From NCBI GenBank assembly GCA_027323595.1, contig DAHWBL010000214.1, forward strand, positions 1 through 5,217: a DNA stretch of 5,217 nucleotides, read 5' to 3'. The position numbers and the translations under genes are program-made. The notes under the pieces are model-generated. The model saw nothing but the letters and a program-made list of their open reading frames with translations. It did no database searches and was not told where the DNA came from. Source of the DNA: Acetobacteraceae bacterium. Lineage in GTDB: Bacteria; Pseudomonadota; Alphaproteobacteria; Acetobacterales; Acetobacteraceae. Position 1 is the stretch's first letter, and every line of letters starts with the position of its first letter. Shown here in pieces: positions 1-5,217 of this stretch.

Positions 1-210
1 CGCGTCGTGCGGCGGATGCAAGGTGATGGTGCCGCCGGTGGGGCGATAAAATCCGGTGATGCAGTTGAACAAGGTGGTCTTGCCGGCGCCATTTGGCCCG
101 ATCACCGCGGTGATCCGCCCGGCGGCGGCGGCGAATGAAACCTGATCGATCGCGCGCAATCCGCCAAAAGACATGGATAAGCCGCGTATTTCCAGGATTG
201 CCGATGCCAT
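1..210 (-). CDS. livG: LivG-type ABC transporter ATP-binding subunit (partial, N-terminal 70 residues)
   Basis: This is the cytoplasmic ATPase subunit of a branched-chain amino acid/HAAT-family ABC importer; it would power the LivH-LivM channel. The 70 visible codons are open throughout. Residues 15-21 read FGGLRAI, the usual N-terminal signature of LivG. A perfect Walker A, GPNGAGKT, lies at residues 38-45 and is followed by LFNCITGFYRPTGG, typical of LivG rather than LivF. Signature motif, Walker B and H-loop would lie beyond the left window edge. The ATG start lies 4 nt after the livM stop and has no clear Shine-Dalgarno, so translation probably depends on coupling to livM. The subfamily is clear; the transported substrate is not. 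Confidence 0.93.
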   Translation of the reverse strand, partial: MASAILEIRGLSMSFGGLRAIDQVSFAAAAGRITAVIGPNGAGKTTLFNCITGFYRPTGGTITLHPPHDA

Positions 211-214
211 GGGA

Positions 215-1459
215 TCAGCCGCGCCCCGACGCGAGCAGACCCGGGTCTATCCGCGCGGGCGGGCCGAGCGTGACCGATGGCGCGCGCGCGCCGGCGAGCC
301 CGCGCGGGCGCAGCACCATGATCGCGACCAGTGCCGCGCCGAACACCACCATGCGATATTCGGCGAAGTCGCGCGCCAGTTCAAAGCCGCCGCTCATCAC
401 CAGGGCTGCGAGGGCGACCCCGATCTGGCTGCCCAGACCGCCAAGAACGACGATCGACAAAATGATCGCGCTTTCCATGAAGGTGAAACTCTCGGGGCTG
501 ATGAAGCCCTGGCGGGTGGCGAAAAACGCGCCGGCGAGCCCGCCGAAGCCGGCACCCAGAGCGAAGGCGGATAGCCTGGTGCGGGTGGTGTTGATGCCCA
601 GCGCGCGCGCCGCGACCTCATCCTCGCGCAGCGCTTCCCAGGCGCGGCCGATCGGCAGGCGGCGCAGACGGTGGGTGACGAACGCCACGAAAAGGGCGAG
701 GCCAAGGACGATGTAATAGAGAAATCCGAAGCGGTACAAAGAACTTGCCGGCAATCCGAAAAATCCGGCGAAGCTGCCCGCCCCGTTGCCCGCGCCAAAG
801 CCGAGCCCGAACAGGGTCGGGCGCGGAATGCCCGAAATGCCGTTCGGCCCGCCGGTGAGCGACACGAAATTGAGCAGGATGATGCGCACGATCTCGCCGA
901 ACCCGAGCGTCACGATGGCCAGATAATCGCCACGTAACCGCAGCACCGGAAAGCCGAGCAGCACGCCACAGATGGCGGCGGCGAAAAATGATATGGGCAC
1001 ACAGGTCCAGAAGCCGAGCCCGAAGGCGCCGGAGACGAGCGCAAAGACGTAGGCGCCGACAGCATAAAACGCGACATAGCCAAGGTCGAGCAGGCCGGCG
1101 AGCCCGACCACGATGTTCAGGCCCAGCCCCAGTATGACGTAGGTCAGCACCAGCACCCCAAGATCGAGCTGGTAGCGCTGCACGCCGGGCAGCAGCGGGA
1201 ACACCAGGGCGAGGCCGATCAGCACGCGCGCGCCGATCCGCCCGGCCGGGCGGGGCAGCGGGGCCGGCCGCCAGCGCGGGGCGCGCAACCAGGCCAGCCG
1301 CGCGGTGAACACGCCAGCCACCATGAGCAGCACCGGCCAGGGATGCCAGGTCAGGAAAATCGCTGAGCCCGCCTGGTCTATTCGTGCGCCGACCAGCGGC
1401 AGAAACAGCCCCGCGGCGACCAGCGCCGCGCCCGCCGCCGAACGCAGCGCGCGGCTCAT
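215..1459 (-). CDS. livM: LivM-type ABC transporter permease
   Basis: This is an inner-membrane permease that pairs with LivH in a branched-chain amino acid/HAAT-family importer. It has 414 residues, close to the roughly 425 of E. coli LivM. It keeps the N-terminal extension of that subtype, with hydrophobic segments near residues 8-24 and 41-56, before the core starts around residue 80. Core LivM signatures are GLGLNIVVGLAGLLDLGY (111-128), LRLRGDYLAIVTLGFGEI (173-190) and TGGPNGISGIP (202-212). The cytoplasmic EAA loop that contacts the ATPase is at about 271-290 (GRAWEALREDEVAARALGIN). A C-terminal LRPRGL motif at 383-388 precedes a short tail. The ATG overlaps the livH stop as ATGA, indicating translational coupling; only a weak purine stretch lies upstream. 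Family assignment is secure. Substrate is unknown, because no binding protein is in view. Confidence 0.95.
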   Translation of the reverse strand: MSRALRSAAGAALVAAGLFLPLVGARIDQAGSAIFLTWHPWPVLLMVAGVFTARLAWLRAPRWRPAPLPRPAGRIGARVLIGLALVFPLLPGVQRYQLDLGVLVLTYVILGLGLNIVVGLAGLLDLGYVAFYAVGAYVFALVSGAFGLGFWTCVPISFFAAAICGVLLGFPVLRLRGDYLAIVTLGFGEIVRIILLNFVSLTGGPNGISGIPRPTLFGLGFGAGNGAGSFAGFFGLPASSLYRFGFLYYIVLGLALFVAFVTHRLRRLPIGRAWEALREDEVAARALGINTTRTRLSAFALGAGFGGLAGAFFATRQGFISPESFTFMESAIILSIVVLGGLGSQIGVALAALVMSGGFELARDFAEYRMVVFGAALVAIMVLRPRGLAGARAPSVTLGPPARIDPGLLASGRG

Positions 1460-2373
1460 ACTTTTTCGATCTCGCGCCGGCCGAGCAGACCGGTGGGCAT
1501 GAACAGCAGCACCAGGATCAGGATGGAGAACGCCGCCACGTCCTTGTATTGCACGCTGAAATAGGCGGACCAGAAGGTCTCCACCAGCCCGATCAGCAGG
1601 CCGCCCAGCACCGCGCCCTCCAGCGAGCCGATGCCGCCCAGAACCGCGGCGGTGAACGCCTTCACACCCGCCACGAAGCCGATGAAAAAATCGATCACCC
1701 CATAATAGAGCAGGAACAAAAGCCCGGCCACCGCGGCCAGCCCGGCGCCGATGACAAAGGTGAGGCTGATGGTGCGATCGACATCGATGCCCAGAAACGC
1801 GGCCATCCGCGCATCCTGCTCACAGGCCCGCATCGCGCGGCCAAGGGCGGTGGCGCGAACCAGCCAGCCGAACGCGCCCAGCACCGCGAGCGTGACCACC
1901 GCGATGGTGATCTGCATCCATGACAGGCTCACCGCGAACCCGTCCGCGCCCTGGCCGAGCACCAGCCCGCCGGGCAGCATCGGCATCAGCGGCTTCAGCC
2001 GCGGCCCCTGGGCGAGCTGCACGTAATTCTGCAACAGGATCGACATGCCGATCGCCGAGATCAGCGGCGCGAGCCTGAACGAGCCGCGCAACGGCCGATA
2101 GGCCACCCGCTCGATGGTCCAGCCATACAGGGCGGCGAGCGCGACGGCGAAAATCAAGGTGAGGCCGAGCGCGAGCGGCACCGAGGACACGCCCAGCATC
2201 GACAGCCCGACCAGCGCGGTGAGCGACAGGAACGCGCCGATCATGAACACGTCGCCATGGGCGAAATTGATCATGCCGATGATGCCATAGACCATGGTGT
2301 AGCCCACCGCGATCAGCCCGTAGATGAGCCCCAGTGTCAGCCCATTGATGGTTTGTTGCAGCGCGTAGCCCAA
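1456..2373 (-). CDS. livH: LivH-type ABC transporter permease (TTG start proposed)
   Basis: This is an inner-membrane permease, the partner of LivM and first visible gene of the liv operon. With the TTG start it has 305 residues, against about 308 in E. coli LivH, and begins GYALQQTINGLTLG, aligning with the usual N-terminus of the family. Signatures are YTMVYGIIGMINFAHGDVFM (25-44), the EAA loop GRAMRACEQDARMAAFLGID (178-197), KAFTAAVLGGIGSLEGA and a C-terminal FMPTGLLGR (291-299). The frame stays open upstream into the tRNA gene, but those 67 codons encode Arg/Pro/Gly-rich sequence unlike any LivH. An AGGAAGG stands 10 nt before the TTG, whereas the upstream ATG at 2412 has only AGG directly abutting it. 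That ATG would add 13 residues and remains the alternative. The stop overlaps the livM start. Confidence 0.92.
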   Translation of the reverse strand: MGYALQQTINGLTLGLIYGLIAVGYTMVYGIIGMINFAHGDVFMIGAFLSLTALVGLSMLGVSSVPLALGLTLIFAVALAALYGWTIERVAYRPLRGSFRLAPLISAIGMSILLQNYVQLAQGPRLKPLMPMLPGGLVLGQGADGFAVSLSWMQITIAVVTLAVLGAFGWLVRATALGRAMRACEQDARMAAFLGIDVDRTISLTFVIGAGLAAVAGLLFLLYYGVIDFFIGFVAGVKAFTAAVLGGIGSLEGAVLGGLLIGLVETFWSAYFSVQYKDVAAFSILILVLLFMPTGLLGRREIEKV

Positions 2374-2383
2374 GCCCGTCGTG

Positions 2384-2390
2384 CCTTCCT
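2384..2390 (-). promoter_or_regulatory. Ribosome binding site for livH
   Basis: On the minus strand this reads AGGAAGG, 10 nt before the TTG at 2373-2371. It is the only strong Shine-Dalgarno-like match seen among the liv genes and is the main reason for choosing the TTG start. The 10-nt spacing is at the long end of usual. This is inference from sequence, supported by the family N-terminus. Confidence 0.6.
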
Positions 2391-2451
2391 GCTGGCGGTT
2401 GAACCCGCGCATCCTGCCGATGCGCCCGCGCCCCGGCAATCGCCCGCGGCC

Positions 2452-2467
2452 GCGAGGCGGGCCTCGC
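2452..2467. repeat. 7-bp inverted repeat in the livH leader
   Basis: GCGAGGC and GCCTCGC flank a 2-nt centre; as RNA this would be 6 bp with a 4-nt loop. It lies about 80 bp upstream of livH in the spacer shared with the divergent tRNA gene. It has no T-run after it on either strand, so it is not a simple terminator. It could be a 5' leader hairpin or a regulator site, but GC-rich DNA produces such dyads by chance. No convincing -35/-10 pair was recognised anywhere in 2374-2566 on either strand. Confidence 0.4.
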
Positions 2468-2566
2468 AAGCCCCGCGCCAGCACCCGCGCCGCCAGGGCT
2501 TCCCCTCCCGCCCAGGCTTTGCTAAGGGAGCCGCCTTCGGTCGGTGGCACGCGCCGCCGGGCGGGA

Positions 2567-2641
<75 letters not shown>

Positions 2642-2642
<1 letters not shown>

Positions 2643-2657
2643 ATCTTTGCAAAGATT
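2642..2657. repeat. 16-bp perfect palindrome at the tRNA-Lys 3' end
   Basis: AATCTTTGCAAAGATT is a perfect palindrome whose first base is the last A of the tRNA's CCA. As RNA it would form AATCTT/AAGATT around TGCA. With a 2-nt bulge the stem can extend by CCACC (2637-2641) pairing with GGTGG (2660-2664), followed by TTGTT. It may take part in 3' processing or termination of the tRNA transcript. It could also be a binding site or a remnant integration site. It stands out as A/T-rich in a GC-rich setting. Confidence 0.75.
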
Positions 2658-2665
2658 TGGGTGGT

Positions 2666-2681
2666 TGTTCCTGAGGGAACA
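2666..2681. repeat. 6-bp hairpin in the convergent spacer
   Basis: TGTTCC and GGAACA flank the loop TGAG. There is no T-run on either side, so it is not a classical intrinsic terminator on its own. It lies between the tRNA and the DctA-like gene together with other dyads and may contribute to stopping transcription from both directions. It does not match the direct GTTC-N7-GTTC spacing of the alphaproteobacterial LexA box. Confidence 0.45.
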
Positions 2682-2722
2682 TGACAAGAACAAATCGGTT
2701 CCGGGACTGACAGTTCGATTTG
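2682..2722 (-). terminator. Possible terminator downstream of the DctA-like gene
   Basis: On the minus strand CAAATCG (2722-2716) can pair with CGATTTG (2697-2691) across an 18-nt loop. This is followed by TTCTTGT, a partly T-rich tail. The position, about 50 bp past the stop of the DctA-like gene, fits the end of that operon. The stem is short and weak and the loop long, so this is only a candidate. Confidence 0.3.
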
Positions 2723-2754
2723 CCAACCATGTTCGGGGTTGGCCGGGTTCGGCC
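2722..2754. repeat. Two overlapping, mutually exclusive hairpins after the DctA-like stop
   Basis: GCCAACC (2722-2728) pairs with GGTTGGC (2737-2743) around an 8-nt loop. GGCCG (2741-2745) pairs with CGGCC (2750-2754) around a 4-nt loop. They share bases 2741-2743, so both cannot be fully formed at once. Neither is followed by a T-run. They lie 16-48 bp past the stop of the DctA-like gene and may stabilise the mRNA 3' end; this role is inference. Confidence 0.4.
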
Positions 2755-2769
2755 CGCGTGCCGTGCCGG

Positions 2770-4083
2770 TCAGGCGCTCGGCGGGGCATCGCCGGCGGGA
2801 AGGGGATGCCAGCCGGCCGCCAGTTCGGACCGCAGGCGCTGCTCGTCGCGGGCATGTTCCCATTTCGCGACCACCAGGGTTGCGACGCAATTGCCGGCGA
2901 CATTGGTGAACACGAACGCCGCGGACAGGATGCGGTGCACGCCGAGCACCAGCGCGATCGCGCCCACGGGAATCGTGTGGGTGGCCGACAGGGTCATCGC
3001 CAGCACAGCGATCGCCGAACCGGACACGCCCGCCCCGCCCTTCGATGTGAGCAGCAGAATGCCGAGCAGCCCCAATTGCTGCTGCCAGCCGAGCGCGGTG
3101 TCGGTCGCCTGGGCGAGAAAAACGCTGACGGCAGCGAAATAAAGACAGGTGCCGTCATGGTTGAAGCTGTAGCCGGTGGGCAGAACCAGGCCCACCACCT
3201 GCGGTTCCACGCCGAGGCGTTCGAGCTTGCCGGTCAGATGCGGGAACACGCTCTCCGATGAGCTGGTGCCGAGCACCAGCAGCAGCTCGGCGCGGATATA
3301 GGACATCAGCCGCAGCAGATTGACATCGGCATAGGCGGCAATCGGGGCCAGCACGAGCAGGAAGAACAGCGCGCAGGTGAGATAGAATTCGCCGATCAGC
3401 GCGCCGAGCGAGACCAGCGAGCCGGCGCCAAAGCGCGCGACGGTGAAGGCCATCGCGCCGAAGGCGGCGGCCGGGGCGAGCTTCATCACCAAACCGATGA
3501 TCCAGAACAGCGCCCGTGAGGTGGCTTCGAGCACGTCGAGCACCGGTTGCGCGCGCGCGCCGGTGGTGGCGAGCCCGCAGGCGAACAGCACCGAGAACAG
3601 CAGGATCTGCAGGATATCGCCGTCCGAAAAGGCACTGAATGCCGAGCGCGGGATGAGGGCGAGCAGAAACGCGCCCGCGCCTTCGGTGCGCGGCGGGGCG
3701 GCGAGGTCGCCCATCGCGGACAGGTCAAGGCTGGCGGCGGCAATGTGCAGCCCCGCGCCCGGGCGCAGCAGATTGGCGGAGAGCAGGCCGATGACCAGCG
3801 CCAACGATGTAACGATTTCGAAATAGATCAGCGCCTTGACCGCGATGCGCCCGACGGTGCGCAGGTCGCGCATCCGTGCGATGCCAAGGGTGACGGTGCA
3901 GAAAATGATCGGACCGACGACCATCTGGATCAGCCGGATGAAGGCGTCACCGAGCGGCTTCATCAGGGTCGCGGCCTGTGGCGCGAACACGCCGAGCGCG
4001 GCACCGCAGAGCATGGCGAGCAGGACCTGCACGGACAGGTCGTGCAGCCACCAGGCGCGCGATGGCGCGGTGGCGCGACTCAT
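2770..4083 (-). CDS. DctA-like dicarboxylate/amino acid:cation symporter (SLC1/DAACS family)
   Basis: This is an inner-membrane secondary transporter of the glutamate/C4-dicarboxylate symporter family, 437 residues against about 428 for E. coli DctA. Hydrophobic helices fill residues 12-400. Visible family motifs are the HP1 loop GTSSSES (272-278), PTGYSFNHDGT (302-312, the NxDGT cation-site motif), the HP2 loop TSKGGAGVSGS (346-356) and TM8 HRILSAAFVFTNVAGN (383-398), then VVAKWE. In DctA the TM8 stretch reads DRFMSEARALTN. Here the Asp is His383 and the carboxylate-binding Arg is Phe390 (codon 2914-2916). N394 and the NxDGT aspartate D310 are kept. The reading frame is intact, so this is not a frameshift. 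The ATG lies 4 nt after the decarboxylase-like stop, with a weak CAGGCG upstream. A longer open frame to 4365 overlaps that gene and lacks family sequence. The fold is certain; the substrate is not, so no symbol is given. Confidence 0.92.
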   Translation of the reverse strand: MSRATAPSRAWWLHDLSVQVLLAMLCGAALGVFAPQAATLMKPLGDAFIRLIQMVVGPIIFCTVTLGIARMRDLRTVGRIAVKALIYFEIVTSLALVIGLLSANLLRPGAGLHIAAASLDLSAMGDLAAPPRTEGAGAFLLALIPRSAFSAFSDGDILQILLFSVLFACGLATTGARAQPVLDVLEATSRALFWIIGLVMKLAPAAAFGAMAFTVARFGAGSLVSLGALIGEFYLTCALFFLLVLAPIAAYADVNLLRLMSYIRAELLLVLGTSSSESVFPHLTGKLERLGVEPQVVGLVLPTGYSFNHDGTCLYFAAVSVFLAQATDTALGWQQQLGLLGILLLTSKGGAGVSGSAIAVLAMTLSATHTIPVGAIALVLGVHRILSAAFVFTNVAGNCVATLVVAKWEHARDEQRLRSELAAGWHPLPAGDAPPSA

Positions 4084-4087
4084 CGGT

Positions 4088-4960
4088 TCACGCCTGGCCA
4101 AGCAGCGCCGCCGCGGGGGCGAGCAGTGCCTCGGCATCGAGCCGGTGGGGCAGCAGAAGCTGGCGCACGCAGGTATCGATGGTGATCTGCAACGGTCGCG
4201 CCAGCGCGGCGGCGCCAAAGCGGGTCGGGCCTGGCGCGGCGGCGGCGGCGGCGACGAGCAGGCCATAGGCGGCGCGCACCGCTTCGGGGTGCTCGCGCGC
4301 GATGTCGCTGCGCACCACCACCAGATGGTTGATCGGGGTGAAGCCGTTGGCCGCGCTCCAGGCACGGTCGCGCGCGGCGGCGTCGGTGACGACCGGGATG
4401 AATTCGTCGCCCTCGGGCAGGTCGTTGCCCAGGATCGCGGCGTCGATGTCGCCGTCGCGCAGCATCGCCACCAGCGGCTTGTCGGGACCGGCGAGGACGC
4501 AGGGCGGATCGTGAAAGTCGCTGACGTGGGCGGCTTCCTGCGTCACCCAGTGCATTCTCTCGATCGGCAGATCGAAATCCTCCGCCAGATGCGCGCGCAC
4601 CCACATGCCGGTGGTCTGGGTGTAGGCGCGCACGCCGATCTTTCGGGTGGCAAGGCTTGCCGGCGCGATCGGGCCGCGCGGGGCGTGGCTGATCAGGCAG
4701 CCGCGTTGCGCGCGCGCGGCCACCACGGCGGGCAACAGCATGATCGGCCGGCCGAAGGCGATCGCCTGCAACGCGGTGACCACGGCGAGCTCGCACAGAT
4801 CGAACGCGCCACGCTCCACCATCGGACCGAAGGCGCGGTGCACCGGTGCGATCTCGGTGAAGTCGAGGCGCACCTCGGGGCTGGACAGCGCGCCAGATTT
4901 GAGCGGCTTCGTGTGCGCATAGGTGCCGAGCACCGCGCTGAGACGGACCGGCTCAGACAT
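4088..4960 (-). CDS. 4,5-dihydroxyphthalate decarboxylase-like protein (type 2 periplasmic-binding-protein fold)
   Basis: The 290-residue product starts LSAVLGTYAHTKPLKSG (7-23), close to the LG-Y-HT--L--G opening I recall for 4,5-dihydroxyphthalate decarboxylase (Pht5-type) and relatives. Also in keeping are FDLCELAVVTALQA (53-66), RKIGVRAYTQTTGMWVRAHL (106-125) and HWVTQEAAHVSDFHDPP (137-153). This family has the two-lobed fold of ABC/NMT1-like binding proteins. No signal peptide is visible, which favours a cytosolic enzyme over a periplasmic receptor. The known reaction of the family removes a carboxylate from 4,5-dihydroxyphthalate; the substrate here is inferred at best. It is somewhat shorter than typical members. 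The ATG overlaps the upstream amidohydrolase stop by 8 nt and lacks a Shine-Dalgarno, implying coupling. The alternative is an uncharacterised NMT1/THI5-like binding protein. Confidence 0.78.
   Translation of the reverse strand: MSEPVRLSAVLGTYAHTKPLKSGALSSPEVRLDFTEIAPVHRAFGPMVERGAFDLCELAVVTALQAIAFGRPIMLLPAVVAARAQRGCLISHAPRGPIAPASLATRKIGVRAYTQTTGMWVRAHLAEDFDLPIERMHWVTQEAAHVSDFHDPPCVLAGPDKPLVAMLRDGDIDAAILGNDLPEGDEFIPVVTDAAARDRAWSAANGFTPINHLVVVRSDIAREHPEAVRAAYGLLVAAAAAAPGPTRFGAAALARPLQITIDTCVRQLLLPHRLDAEALLAPAAALLGQA
4235..4253. repeat. Six-copy GCG trinucleotide run
   Basis: Six tandem GCG units (4236-4253) on the plus strand correspond to six consecutive alanines, residues 237-242 of the decarboxylase-like protein, just before PGP. 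Such runs can vary in copy number by slippage without shifting the frame. It probably encodes the end of a helix or a linker, and may be simple codon bias for alanine in a GC-rich genome. Confidence 0.7.
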
Positions 4961-5217
4961 GGGCGGGCGTGGCGAGCGCGGGATAGAGAGTTTGCGCGGT
5001 GCCTGAAAAAATCATCTGTTGCGCCTCGCGCGGCAGCCCCGACAGCGCCGCGCGGGCCTGTGCGAGCAGGCCCGGCAGCGGCTCCTCGGCGGCCGGAAAA
5101 TTCGAGCCCCAGGCGATCCGCCCGGCACCGAAGGCGGCGACGATGGCGCTGATGAAGCGGGCCGGGTCCGCGCCACCCTCGGCGGCCGTGGCCAGCGTGC
5201 GGTTGGTCAATTTCAGA
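4953..5217 (-). CDS. Amidohydrolase-2-like TIM-barrel metal-dependent hydrolase (partial, C-terminal 87 residues)
   Basis: Only the C-terminus is in the window; the frame runs off the right edge, so the TTG at 5210-5208 is an internal Leu and not a start. The fragment begins LKLTNRTLAT, continues FISAIVAAFGAGRIAWGSNFP (fragment residues 21-41) and ends GTAQTLYPAL plus a short tail. A 'FG-xR-xxWGS-xFP' strand-loop followed by a helix and 'GTA--LYP' is the usual end of amidohydrolase-2 family proteins, which include ring-cleavage-product decarboxylases and lactonases such as LigI. The last-strand residue that is Asp in many members is Asn39 here; GSNFP also occurs in part of the family. The stop overlaps the next gene's ATG by 8 nt, making it the upstream partner of the decarboxylase-like and DctA-like genes. 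The exact reaction cannot be told from this fragment. Confidence 0.85.
   Translation of the reverse strand, partial: LKLTNRTLATAAEGGADPARFISAIVAAFGAGRIAWGSNFPAAEEPLPGLLAQARAALSGLPREAQQMIFSGTAQTLYPALATPAHV

Noticed and set aside
2667..2680. Possible LexA (SOS) box GTTC...GAAC
   Set aside because: Alphaproteobacterial LexA sites are direct GTTC-N7-GTTC repeats. This one is inverted with a 6-nt spacer, is a simple hairpin and has no gene start nearby.
2647..3261. A 204-codon plus-strand frame after the tRNA
   Set aside because: It is antisense to the DctA-like gene for most of its length and has no recognisable domain.
3541..3565. CACCGG/CCGGTG dyad around an alternating GC run
   Set aside because: It lies within the DctA-like coding sequence and is explained by Ala/Arg codons; no regulatory role is supported.
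4084..4365. N-terminal extension of the DctA-like frame by 94 codons
   Set aside because: It overlaps the decarboxylase-like gene in another frame and encodes Arg/Pro/Ser-rich sequence. The ATG at 4083 gives the family's normal length and N-terminus.
3836..5152. A 438-codon open frame on the plus strand
   Set aside because: It lies antisense to three well-recognised minus-strand genes. Its product is Arg/Ala/Gly/His-rich with no family likeness, as expected from GC-rich antisense frames.

Overview
The window is GC-rich chromosomal DNA. G/C-heavy third codon positions and the gene types (Liv-type ABC permeases, a DctA-like symporter, a decarboxylase-like protein and an amidohydrolase) suggest an alphaproteobacterium, possibly of the Acetobacteraceae/Rhodospirillales kind. 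This placement rests on general character and not on a marker gene. Every protein gene lies on the minus strand; the only plus-strand gene is a tRNA.

Left part (1-2373, read right to left): a branched-chain amino acid/HAAT-type ABC importer in the order livH, livM, livG. livH and livM overlap in an ATGA, and livG starts 4 nt after livM ends, so the three look co-transcribed and translationally coupled. livG is cut by the left edge. No substrate-binding protein gene or livF is visible, so the substrate cannot be fixed; the family carries branched-chain amino acids, amides, urea and some aromatic acids.

Middle (2374-2769): a 193-bp divergent leader containing an inverted repeat, a complete tRNA-Lys(CTT) on the plus strand with encoded CCA, and a 127-bp convergent spacer with several short inverted repeats. 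The spacer is richer in A/T than its surroundings.

Right part (2770-5217, read right to left): a tight three-gene unit. It consists of the C-terminal end of an amidohydrolase-2-like TIM-barrel protein (cut by the right edge), a 290-aa cytosolic protein resembling 4,5-dihydroxyphthalate decarboxylase, and a 437-aa SLC1/DctA-family symporter. Junctions are an 8-nt overlap and a 4-nt gap. I infer a small uptake-plus-catabolism module for an organic, possibly aromatic, acid. The symporter has Phe where the family's carboxylate-binding Arg is expected, which makes ordinary C4-dicarboxylate transport doubtful.

No CRISPR array, insertion sequence, phage gene or defence gene was seen. The main points of interest are the altered symporter, the three-gene module, and the palindrome-rich spacer at the tRNA 3' end.
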